Shown here one piece after another: positions 20,516-27,751 of a stretch of DNA of 41,438 bases. A program made the translations under genes and the position numbers. Under the pieces are notes generated by a model. The model did not search any database, had not been told where the DNA came from, and worked only from the letters and a program-made list of their open reading frames with translations. This DNA comes from Rhizobiaceae bacterium (GTDB lineage: Bacteria; Pseudomonadota; Alphaproteobacteria; Rhizobiales; Rhizobiaceae), in assembly GCA_023953775.1 (NCBI GenBank), contig JAMLJD010000036.1, forward strand, positions 1-41,438, read 5' to 3'. The first letter of the stretch is position 1. Every line of letters starts with the position of its first letter.

Positions 20516-21175
20516 CTACTTCGCCAGTTCCTTTGCCTGGTCGCGCCAGTCCTTGATCTGGTCGGCGCTGAACGGCATCGCCTCGTCGATCTTCTCGATG
20601 TCCTTGTCGGACAGCTTGGCGATCTGCGCGAAGGTGGTGATGCCCTGCTCGTTGAGCTGCCCCGCCGCGACCGGGCCGATGCCCTTGATCGTCGTCAGGT
20701 CGTCGCCCTTGCCCTTGGGCGCGGAGAACAGCGGTGCCGCGGTGGCCTCGGCCTTCGGAGCCTCTTCCTTCTTCGCAGGCTTGGCTTCCGTTTTTTCCTT
20801 CGGCGCGGTTTCCGCCTTGGCCTCCGGCTTTGCCGCAGCCTTCTTCTTGGAGGGCTTGGCACCGTCCATCAGGATCTCGGAGATCCTCACGGTGGTGAGA
20901 AGCTGGCGGTGGCCCCGCTTGCGACGCGAATTCTGGCGGCGGCGCTTCTTGAAGGCGATGACCTTTTCGCCGCGGCCCTGTTCTACGACCTCTGCCGTGA
21001 CCAGCGCGCCGTCGACGAAGGGTGCGCCGATCGAGGCCTTTTCGCCCTCGCCGACGGCGAGAACATGCGGGAATTCGATGATATCGCCGATATCTCCGGC
21101 GAGATTGCCGACCTGGAGCAGGTCGTCGGCGGCGACGCGGTACTGCTTGCCGCCGGTTTTGATGACTGCGAACAT
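20516..21175 (-). CDS. rplU: 50S ribosomal protein L21 with a C-terminal helix-hairpin-helix extension
   Basis: The product is 219 aa from ATG 21175, about twice the usual ~103. Residues 1-103 are normal L21 ([44 protein letters not shown]). A Lys/Ala/Glu/Pro-rich linker follows (about 105-155), then a ~60-residue C-terminal domain with [31 protein letters not shown], the pattern of a helix-hairpin-helix/DUF4332-like fold. Long L21 forms are known in Hyphomicrobiales; the extra domain has no assigned job. It is first in the rplU-rpmA operon. Confidence 0.95.
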   Translation of the reverse strand: MFAVIKTGGKQYRVAADDLLQVGNLAGDIGDIIEFPHVLAVGEGEKASIGAPFVDGALVTAEVVEQGRGEKVIAFKKRRRQNSRRKRGHRQLLTTVRISEILMDGAKPSKKKAAAKPEAKAETAPKEKTEAKPAKKEEAPKAEATAAPLFSAPKGKGDDLTTIKGIGPVAAGQLNEQGITTFAQIAKLSDKDIEKIDEAMPFSADQIKDWRDQAKELAK

Positions 21176-21196
21176 CTTTCTTGCCTTTCGGTGTCC

Positions 21197-21214
21197 GGTC
21201 CGGCCTTGCGGACC
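21197..21214 (-). promoter_or_regulatory. Stem-loop in the rplU leader (possible L21 autoregulatory leader)
   Basis: In the ~120-base rplU leader, GGTCCG and CGGACC pair (21197-21202 with 21209-21214) just before the ribosome-binding region. A second weaker stem (CCGC/GCGG) follows upstream. L21 leaders with translational feedback are known in other bacteria; here it is only suggested by the long structured leader. Confidence 0.25.
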
Positions 21215-21303
21215 GCCCTTGCGAGCGGCTGGCCGTCTTTTTGACAGTCGGTTGGGTTCAAAGCACAAGCGGCGCGGAAAAGCTCCACGCCGCAGCCGCG
21301 CGT

Positions 21304-21332
21304 CACTAGCCGAAGGGGCGCGAGGAGTCAAG
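21304..21332 (-). promoter_or_regulatory. Predicted rplU-rpmA promoter
   Basis: On the minus strand CTTGAC (21332-21327), 17 bases, then CTAGTG (21309-21304). The -35 is a perfect match to the alphaproteobacterial consensus, and the -10 keeps CTA. The leader would be about 125 bases. Confidence 0.7.
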
Positions 21333-21361
21333 GCGAGGGCTTGAAGCAGGCCGAATTAGCC

Positions 21362-21390
21362 CTTGTCTGGCGGCGGATCAGTCGCTATCT
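21362..21390 (+). promoter_or_regulatory. Predicted promoter of tRNA-Ser (and bphO)
   Basis: CTTGTC (21362-21367), 17 bases, CTATCT (21385-21390): ten of twelve positions match CTTGAC-N17-CTATAT. The expected start lies about 30 bases before the mature tRNA. Confidence 0.6.
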
Positions 21391-21426
21391 GTGGCGCCGC
21401 GCCGAAGCCGGCCGACCACGCCCCGC

Positions 21427-21516
21427 GGAGAGGTGGCTGAGTGGTTGAAAGCACCGCACTCGAAATGCGGCATACTCGCAAGGGTATCGGGGGTTCGAAT
21501 CCCTCCCTCTCCGCCA
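21427..21516 (+). tRNA. tRNA-Ser (anticodon CGA)
   Basis: The gene is 90 bases including an encoded CCA (21514-21516). The acceptor stem GGAGAGG pairs with CCTCTCC (21506-21512), with G as discriminator. The anticodon stem CCGCA/TGCGG encloses the loop CTCGAAA, so the anticodon is CGA (21461-21463), reading UCG. The long variable arm (about ATACTCGCAAGGGTAT) is the class II feature of serine tRNAs, and the T-arm has GGGGGTTCGAATCCCTC. bphO starts 44 bases after the CCA. Confidence 0.96.
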
Positions 21517-21560
21517 CTCACCATGACGTCCGTCGTCCTCTTCAAGCGAGACAGAGACAC

Positions 21561-22094
21561 ATGCCTGCTGATCTGCTCGACGCCTTGCGGGCGGGAACCG
21601 CCTCGAGGCACATGCAGCTCGACCGGACGGTCTCGGGATATCCGATATCGACCAGGTCAGGCTACGAGCGCTTTCTGCGACTGCAGGCAGCCGTCCTCCC
21701 CGCCGTCGAGGCATGGCTCGTTACCCAGCCCCTCTACCGGACGCTTCCGGATTTCGAGGCGCGCCTGCGTACCGGGGCGCTCATCGACGACATGGAGACG
21801 CTGGAGCTGCCGCGTCCGCGTGGTTCAGGCGGTTCCCGTCTCGACGACGGGATGTCGGTCGTCGGCATCTGCTATGTGCTGGAAGGATCGCGGCTGGGCG
21901 CCGCCTCCCTCAATACGATGCTGGACTACAGCGATGCCGATGTTCCGAGGGCCTTCCTCAACCACGGGAAAGGCCGGCGGTACTGGCGAAGCTTTCTCGA
22001 GTGGATGGCCGAACGCGATCGCTCGACGCAGGCGGTAGAAGAGGCCGTCACGGCTGCGCAGGACCTGTTCGATGCATATCTGTCTGCCGCCTAG
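21561..22094 (+). CDS. bphO: Biliverdin-producing heme oxygenase (BphO type)
   Basis: The product is 177 aa from ATG 21561. The frame is open back into the tRNA gene, which cannot be coding. Bacterial heme oxygenases open heme to biliverdin IXalpha, CO and iron. The likely proximal heme ligand is His17 in LRAGTASRHMQLDRTV; the family's distal-helix motif appears as VGICYVLEGSRLGAASL. It is somewhat shorter than canonical HmuO proteins and lies tail-to-tail (27 bases) with a bacteriophytochrome gene. Supplying that photoreceptor with its chromophore is therefore the likely job. The ribosome-binding site is weak. Confidence 0.85.
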   Translation: MPADLLDALRAGTASRHMQLDRTVSGYPISTRSGYERFLRLQAAVLPAVEAWLVTQPLYRTLPDFEARLRTGALIDDMETLELPRPRGSGGSRLDDGMSVVGICYVLEGSRLGAASLNTMLDYSDADVPRAFLNHGKGRRYWRSFLEWMAERDRSTQAVEEAVTAAQDLFDAYLSAA

Positions 22095-22121
22095 GCCGAC
22101 AAAGGCAGTGCCGGCTCGTGC

Positions 22122-24671
22122 TCAGCGCTTTTCGGCCAGCGCCTTGCCCAGGGCATCCGCCAGCGACGAATGATCGTACGGCTTGGCTACCATCACCCGC
22201 TCACCATGGGGGGCGGCCGGTAACTGGGACTCGCCATAGCCCGACGCGAACACAAACGGGATGCCCTGCTCCGCCAACCTGTCGGCAACGACGAGGCTCG
22301 TCTCGGTCCCCAGATTGAGATCGAGAACCGCGATATCGATGGCGTGGTCTTTGATGATGTCGAGAGCCGCTGCCGTGGTGGCCGCGATATGTATCTCGCG
22401 CGCACCCAGTTCCTCGAGAATGGACTCGCCGTCCATCGCGATGATCAGATTGTCTTCCACAAAAAGGGCGGCAAGTCCCTCAACCGGTCGCAATCCGCCG
22501 GAACTTTCGAACATCTCGGCGGCGATGTCCGTCGACGACCGCTCTTCACCACCTATTACCACGAACCTGAGCGGCACCGTAAGCGTGGCGGAGAAGCCCG
22601 CCGGATCGAAGCGTGTTTCCGCTTTTCCCTGAAGGTCGTGTTCGACCGACCGTTCGATCACGTTCGACCCCACGCCCCTTCGGGTCGGCGGGCTGACCGT
22701 CGGACCGCCGCTCTCGGTCCAGTCGATCACCAGGCCCATGTCGGGTTCGACACGCCAGTTGATATCCACGCTGCCATTGTCGGACAGCGCGCCGTACTTG
22801 GCGGCATTGGTCGTCATCTCGTGCGTGACGAGCGCCAGCACCGTAAAGGCTTCCGGCGTGAGCTTCACATCCGGGCCGGACAGCCGAACCCGGGACCGCT
22901 TCTCGCCGAGAAACGCATCGAGCTCGACCTGAAGCAGCCTGCGCAGCGGTGCGGGTCCCCAATGGTCGGCTGTGATCTGGTTGTGCGCCCGGGCAAGGGC
23001 CTGGATACGCTCGTCCAGCGACTGGAACATGACTTCCGGCGCATCGCTCGTGGCCTTGGTCTGGTTCATCAAGGCCCTGATCAAGGCGAGTATATTCCGG
23101 ACGCGATGGTTCAGCTCGGCGATCAGGAGCGTCTGGCGCTCTTCATTTTGCCGGCGCGCTTCATCGCGGTCGTCCGACAATTTCAGGATGACCTCGAGAA
23201 GCGAAATGCGCAGGGCGTCGGCGACACGAAGTTCGGCCTTCGAGAAGGGTACCGATGTGTTGCGGACGATCTCCGACCATTCCTCGAAGCTCTTGCGCGG
23301 CGTCAGGCGGTCGCCGTTCGGGCCGATTTCGACCGGCTTTGCAGGCTCACCGGCCCAGCGGACCGATCTCAATTGTTCGGCCCTGAACAGCAGGACATAG
23401 TCCCTGGGCGCGCGCGAAATCGGTATGCTGAGCATACCCGCAGCCTTGTTGGCGTACGAGGCTGCATCCGGCTGCACTGTGGAAAGTTGTGCTGTGTGGA
23501 ATATCTCGCTGGGCGGCTGCGCATTGAGGAAACTGGCCAGGGAACGGACCTCGTCCTCGCTCGGCGTGAGCCCGCTGAGGGTCACAGCGCCTCCCATGAC
23601 GACGGCCACACCGTCGGCAGGAACGCTTTCGAAGACGATGCTGCCCAGCCATTCGGCGTCAGTCAGTCTCTGAGCGTCATGCGCCGTGCCGGTCAGAAGC
23701 CGCTGGGCGATGTCGCGCGCCCTGTTCTCGTACTCGCTGGTGATCTGCCGTTCCCGCGCCTCGAGCTTGAGGGAGAATATCTGCCCGAACAGCTCGGCTG
23801 CGGTCCTGTCGGTGAAGCCCGGGAGCCTGGGCGCATAGTGGTGGCAGGCGAAAAGCCCCCACAGCTTGCCTTCGACCACGATCGAGATCGAGAGCGACGC
23901 CCCGACCCCCATATTCTTCAGATACTCGATGTGGATCGGCGAAACGGATCTGAGGACCGACATCGACAGGTCGAGCGGCTGTCCCGATCCATCGAGTTCG
24001 GGGATGATGGGAACTTCCTCGGCTGAGACGTCGGCGATGATGCGAAAGATGTTGCGCACATATAGCGCCCTGGCCTGCGCAGGGATGTCGGAAGCCGGAT
24101 AATGAAGCCCCAGAAAACTGTCGACGGTCGAGTTCCTTGCCTCCGCGACCACCTCTCCCGAGCCGGTCTCGTCGAACCGGTAGATCATTACGCGATCGAA
24201 CCCGGTGACGGCCCTCACCTGGCGTGCCGCCTGATGCAGGAAGGACGCCATGCCTTCGGTTTCGTCGAGACGGTGGATCATACCACGCACGACGCTCGTT
24301 GCGTCGGCGGTCTGCGAGGCCGGCTCGAATTCGATCACCAGCAGCCGGCCGGACAGGTGGATTGCGACGTCGAAGGGCGGCTGGCCCTCGACCAGGTTCA
24401 TTCCGAACATCCGCTCGACCGCGCCCGAGTGGCGCAGCAGTGTCGCGCGGTTGCGAAGGTCATGGACGCCCTGGTCGGTCAGAAGGCCGGCAAGCGGTTT
24501 GCCCAGCAGTTCCCGCGCATCGCGGCCGACATAGCCTGCTATGTTGGCGGAGACGCGCGCAATCAGCCAGTCGCTCGTGACGGCGATCAAGCCACCGAAG
24601 GGCTGGATCGCACCGAGGATATGGATTGGCTCCCGATCGCAATTGGTGAGATCAACGGATGGCCGCGACAC
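22122..24671 (-). CDS. bphP: Bacteriophytochrome hybrid HWE histidine kinase with C-terminal receiver domain
   Basis: The product is 849 aa from GTG 24671; an in-frame stop lies just upstream, so no longer start is possible. Order: N-terminal tail with the biliverdin-binding Cys11 (LTNCDREPIHILGAIQPFG), PAS (about 15-120), GAF (about 140-310, with PASDIP at 192-197 and His248 in SPIHIEY), PHY (about 330-500, tongue motif PRKSF at 458-462), HWE-type kinase (phospho-acceptor His522 in ELNHRVRN, N-box HEMTTNAAKYG, WTE at 651-653) and receiver (E739/D740, phospho-acceptor Asp784, Lys830). The layout matches Agrobacterium Agp2. It should sense red/far-red light and pass phosphate internally or to a partner. 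No output gene is adjacent. Confidence 0.95.
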   Translation of the reverse strand: MSRPSVDLTNCDREPIHILGAIQPFGGLIAVTSDWLIARVSANIAGYVGRDARELLGKPLAGLLTDQGVHDLRNRATLLRHSGAVERMFGMNLVEGQPPFDVAIHLSGRLLVIEFEPASQTADATSVVRGMIHRLDETEGMASFLHQAARQVRAVTGFDRVMIYRFDETGSGEVVAEARNSTVDSFLGLHYPASDIPAQARALYVRNIFRIIADVSAEEVPIIPELDGSGQPLDLSMSVLRSVSPIHIEYLKNMGVGASLSISIVVEGKLWGLFACHHYAPRLPGFTDRTAAELFGQIFSLKLEARERQITSEYENRARDIAQRLLTGTAHDAQRLTDAEWLGSIVFESVPADGVAVVMGGAVTLSGLTPSEDEVRSLASFLNAQPPSEIFHTAQLSTVQPDAASYANKAAGMLSIPISRAPRDYVLLFRAEQLRSVRWAGEPAKPVEIGPNGDRLTPRKSFEEWSEIVRNTSVPFSKAELRVADALRISLLEVILKLSDDRDEARRQNEERQTLLIAELNHRVRNILALIRALMNQTKATSDAPEVMFQSLDERIQALARAHNQITADHWGPAPLRRLLQVELDAFLGEKRSRVRLSGPDVKLTPEAFTVLALVTHEMTTNAAKYGALSDNGSVDINWRVEPDMGLVIDWTESGGPTVSPPTRRGVGSNVIERSVEHDLQGKAETRFDPAGFSATLTVPLRFVVIGGEERSSTDIAAEMFESSGGLRPVEGLAALFVEDNLIIAMDGESILEELGAREIHIAATTAAALDIIKDHAIDIAVLDLNLGTETSLVVADRLAEQGIPFVFASGYGESQLPAAPHGERVMVAKPYDHSSLADALGKALAEKR

Positions 24672-24722
24672 CTGTCCTACTCAGCAATTGCATCCTGTTC
24701 CTGACCTCGAACTTGTTCGAAT

Positions 24723-24917
24723 TCACCCGAAACGCCGCGGGTCGGCGATCGGTTCATCACGGCTGGCGAAAATCCGGACCGGTCCTTCCCAGATTTCCAC
24801 GTCTTCGCCGCCCTTCCGCCAGCCCTCGGCAATCCAAAGCGCATCCGCCTTGTCGTGATGGGCAAGCTTCTTCTCTCTCGTAACCTGACCGCCGATCATC
24901 GCATAGACCGTAATCAT
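24723..24917 (-). CDS. Small hypothetical protein upstream of bphP
   Basis: The product is 64 aa. ATG 24917 has a clear GGAGAAG ribosome-binding site; an earlier in-frame start at 24941 lacks one. The sequence (MITVYAMIGGQVTREKKLAHHDKADALW... ending PIADPRRFG) is soluble and mixed in charge, with a central WIAEGWRKGGEDVEIWEGPV segment. I do not recognise it. It reads toward bphP on the same strand, 51 bases upstream, so the two could form one transcript. It could be chance, but start, codon use and spacing look genuine. Confidence 0.5.
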   Translation of the reverse strand: MITVYAMIGGQVTREKKLAHHDKADALWIAEGWRKGGEDVEIWEGPVRIFASRDEPIADPRRFG

Positions 24918-25058
24918 CGTCTTCTCCGCATCGAGAGCCACAGGTCATGCAATACGCAACGAAATCGATCCACATCGGTAACGCAAGTTCCGGCAAATGG
25001 ATATAAACAATGACATATGTCCAAGGCCGTCTTTCTGCCGTCATCGATGGTGTTCAGC

Positions 25059-25087
25059 CTGTCCGACGGGAGCTGCTCCTGTATAGT
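25059..25087 (+). promoter_or_regulatory. Possible promoter of the hydratase-atuA pair
   Basis: CTGTCC (25059-25064), 17 bases, TATAGT (25082-25087). The -10 is good and the -35 weak. The start would lie just before the GGAGGA ribosome-binding site at 25097-25103. Confidence 0.35.
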
Positions 25088-25109
25088 CGTGGGACGCGGA
25101 GGATGATGC

Positions 25110-25913
25110 ATGCGCGACCTGCCCGAGACGGCGACGCTTCTGCTGGACCGTGACGACGGCTGGCTGACCATATGGCTGAACCGGCCGGACGCGCGGAATG
25201 CGCTTTCGGCCGACATGGCCGACGATCTGGCGGCAGTGGTGGAAGCCGTTCGCGACGACCGGACCATTCGCGGAGTGACGTTTCGTGGCAAGGGCGAGGT
25301 GTTCTGCGCAGGCGGCGACATCAAAGGTTTCCGCTCGATCGTCGAGGGCGATGCCATACATGACGAGGTCGCTGCGTTCAGTCGGGACGCCGGCAGGCTG
25401 TTCCACGCCGTCAATGAGCTTCCGCAGGTCACGATCATGCTGGTCCACGGCGCCGCGATGGCGGGGGGGCTGGGCCTGGCCTGCGCCGGCGATATCGTCG
25501 TCGTCGCACGCGACACGCGGTTCGCGCTGACCGAGACGCTGATCGGGATCCCGCCGGCCCAGATCGCGCCGCTGGTCGTCCAGCGCACCGGCGTCGCAGC
25601 GGCGCGACGCATCATGCTGACGGCGGCGCGTTTCGACGGCACCGAGGCCTTGCGGCTCGGTATCGCCGACTATCTGGCCGACGACGTGTCAGATTTAGCC
25701 GGCATCGAGACATCCATACGCAAAGCCGTGCGCGGGTGTGCGCCCGGCGCCAACGCGGCAACCAAGGAGCTGGTGCTGGCGGCGTCGCGGCTCGATCACG
25801 ACGGCATGATCGATCTCGCTGCGGAGCGCTTCGCATCGTGCCTACTTGGAGAAGAGGGGCGTGAGGGCGTGGCGTCCTTTCTCGGCAAGCGCAAGCCGCG
25901 CTGGGCGGAATAA
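25110..25913 (+). CDS. Enoyl-CoA hydratase/isomerase family protein (AtuE-like)
   Basis: The product is 267 aa, with ATG 25110 six bases after GCGGAGGA. The crotonase fold is seen in IWLNRPDARNALSADMADDL, the oxyanion-hole segment GKGEVFCAGGDIKGF and VHGAAMAGGLGLACAGDIVV (second oxyanion Gly). The catalytic-loop region is TRFALTETLIGIPPAQIAPLVVQR. PPAQIAP is reminiscent of isohexenylglutaconyl-CoA hydratase (AtuE) and methylglutaconyl-CoA hydratase. Together with the next gene (AtuA family, 23 bases away) this points to acyclic terpenoid or methyl-branched acyl-CoA degradation. The exact substrate cannot be told. Confidence 0.85.
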   Translation: MRDLPETATLLLDRDDGWLTIWLNRPDARNALSADMADDLAAVVEAVRDDRTIRGVTFRGKGEVFCAGGDIKGFRSIVEGDAIHDEVAAFSRDAGRLFHAVNELPQVTIMLVHGAAMAGGLGLACAGDIVVVARDTRFALTETLIGIPPAQIAPLVVQRTGVAAARRIMLTAARFDGTEALRLGIADYLADDVSDLAGIETSIRKAVRGCAPGANAATKELVLAASRLDHDGMIDLAAERFASCLLGEEGREGVASFLGKRKPRWAE

Positions 25914-25936
25914 CGGGGAACGGTGCGGGGCAGGAC

Positions 25937-27736
25937 ATGGCAGGCAGGACGGTACGGATCGGTGGCGCGGCAGCGGCCTGGGGCGACACGACGCTGGGGG
26001 CACGCCAGCTCGTGGAAATGGGCAATCTCGACTATCTCGTCGGGGATTACCTCGCCGAGGTGACGATGGCGCTGCTGGCGCGCGCCAGGGCGAAGTCGCC
26101 CGATGCCGGCTTCGTTCCGGACTGGCTCGCCTCGGTCGTTCCCGTGCTGCCCGAGATAAAGCGCCAGCGCATCCGGCTCGTCACCAACAGCGGCGGCATG
26201 AATCCGAAAGCCTGTCGGGACGCATTCGAGGCTGCCGCCGCCGAGGCGGGGCTGTCGTTCAAGGTTGCGGTGGTGAGCGGCGACGACCTTCTTTTGCGCA
26301 CGGACGAGATTGCCACCGCAGCACCGCCCGAGATGTTTTCCGGCGCGCCGTTGCCAGCCCGATTCGCGTCGATCAACGCCTATCTCGGTGCGGGAGCGAT
26401 CGCCGAGGCCCTCGATGCCGGCGCGGATGTCGTGATCACCGGGCGGCTGGTCGATTCGGCGATGGTGCTCGGGCCGCTGATCCACGAGTTCGGCTGGCGG
26501 CTGAAGGATTACGACCGGCTGTGTGCCGGCAGTCTGGCGGGCCACGTCATCGAGTGTGGCGCACAGGCGACCGGCGGGCTGTTCACCGACTGGCACGCGG
26601 TGAGCGATGGCTGGGACGAGATGGGGTTTCCGATCGTCGAATGTGCCGAGGACGGCAGCTTCACGGTGACGAAGCCGGAAGGGACCGGCGGCATGGTGTC
26701 AATCGGCACTGTTGCCGAGCAGATCGTCTACGAGATCGGCGACCCGCGCGCCTACCGGCTGCCTGACGTGACCTGCGATTTCTCCAACGTGTCGCTTGAG
26801 GAGACTGGCAAGGACCGTGTTCGCGTCACCGGCGCGAAGGGGCGGGCGCCCGGACCCGACTACAAGGTCTGCGCGACCTATCCGGACGGCTTTCGCCTGA
26901 TGACAACCTACATGATCGCCGGATGGGAAGCCGGTGCTAAGGGCCGGCGCACCGCCGAGGCGCTGGTTGAGCGCACCTCCCGCATGATCGCCGCCAAGGG
27001 CTTGGCGCCGTATCGGGAGGTCTCGATCGAGGTGATCGGCGCGGAGGATAGCTACGGCGCGATGCGCCGCGATTTCGAGGCGCGCGAGGTGGTGGTCAAG
27101 GTCGGCCTCAGGCACGACGATCCGCAGGCGCTGGAGATCTTCGCGCGCGAGTTCGCTCATCCGGGTGTGTCGATGGCACAGGGCCTGACTGGGGTGCTTC
27201 ATGGGCGGCCGAAACCGACGCCGGTGCTCAAGGTGCATTCATTCCTGTGGCCGAAGACACGGGTTCCGGTCGAGCTCGATATCGACGGCGAAATCCGGCG
27301 GATTGAGGTGCCTCTCACCAACGAACCTGCAGCGCCGGCGCCGCATGCGACGCCCGCCGCATTGCCGCCCGGGGGCCAGATGGTGACGGTTCCGCTCAGG
27401 ACGCTCGCCTGGGGGCGTAGCGGCGACAAGGGCAATCACGCCAATATCGGCATCATCGCGCGCCGGGCCGACTACTATCCGCTGCTTGTCGGACAAGTCA
27501 CGGCGGAGCGTGTCGCCGCCTTCTTCGCGCATTATCTGGAAGGCAAGGTCGAACGGTTCCTGCTGCCCGGCTTCCACGCCATGAACTTTGTCCTCGAAAA
27601 CGTGCTCGGAGGCGGAGGGACGGCGTCGCTGCGCTACGACCCGCAGGCAAAGACCTACGCGCAGATGTTCCTCGACCTGCCTATCGAGGTCCCCGCCGCG
27701 TGGATGGTGGGAGACGACGGTCAGACGGGAAACTGA
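25937..27736 (+). CDS. Acyclic terpene utilisation AtuA family protein (DUF1446)
   Basis: The product is 599 aa. Residues 1-~450 form the AtuA/DUF1446 domain: RTVRIGGAAAAWGDTTLGARQLVEMG, DYLVGDYLAEVTMALLARA, VTNSGGMNPKACRDAFE, ADVVITGRLVDSAMVLGPLIHEFGW and AGHVIECGAQATGGLF. A C-terminal domain of about 110 residues (from about 490) carries AWGRSGDKGNHANIGIIARR and a conserved FHAMNFVLENVLGGGG. Both parts are joined in one chain, as in many proteobacterial AtuA homologues. AtuA is required for citronellol/geraniol growth in Pseudomonas, but its reaction is not firmly known. It is paired with the hydratase gene; no geranyl-CoA carboxylase gene lies nearby. Confidence 0.88.
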   Translation: MAGRTVRIGGAAAAWGDTTLGARQLVEMGNLDYLVGDYLAEVTMALLARARAKSPDAGFVPDWLASVVPVLPEIKRQRIRLVTNSGGMNPKACRDAFEAAAAEAGLSFKVAVVSGDDLLLRTDEIATAAPPEMFSGAPLPARFASINAYLGAGAIAEALDAGADVVITGRLVDSAMVLGPLIHEFGWRLKDYDRLCAGSLAGHVIECGAQATGGLFTDWHAVSDGWDEMGFPIVECAEDGSFTVTKPEGTGGMVSIGTVAEQIVYEIGDPRAYRLPDVTCDFSNVSLEETGKDRVRVTGAKGRAPGPDYKVCATYPDGFRLMTTYMIAGWEAGAKGRRTAEALVERTSRMIAAKGLAPYREVSIEVIGAEDSYGAMRRDFEAREVVVKVGLRHDDPQALEIFAREFAHPGVSMAQGLTGVLHGRPKPTPVLKVHSFLWPKTRVPVELDIDGEIRRIEVPLTNEPAAPAPHATPAALPPGGQMVTVPLRTLAWGRSGDKGNHANIGIIARRADYYPLLVGQVTAERVAAFFAHYLEGKVERFLLPGFHAMNFVLENVLGGGGTASLRYDPQAKTYAQMFLDLPIEVPAAWMVGDDGQTGN

Positions 27737-27751
27737 GCCGACAAATCGCGG

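Noticed and set aside
21427..24917. The bphO-bphP block as a genomic island inserted at tRNA-Ser
   Set aside because: No integrase and no repeat of the tRNA 3' end were seen downstream; base composition is like the rest.
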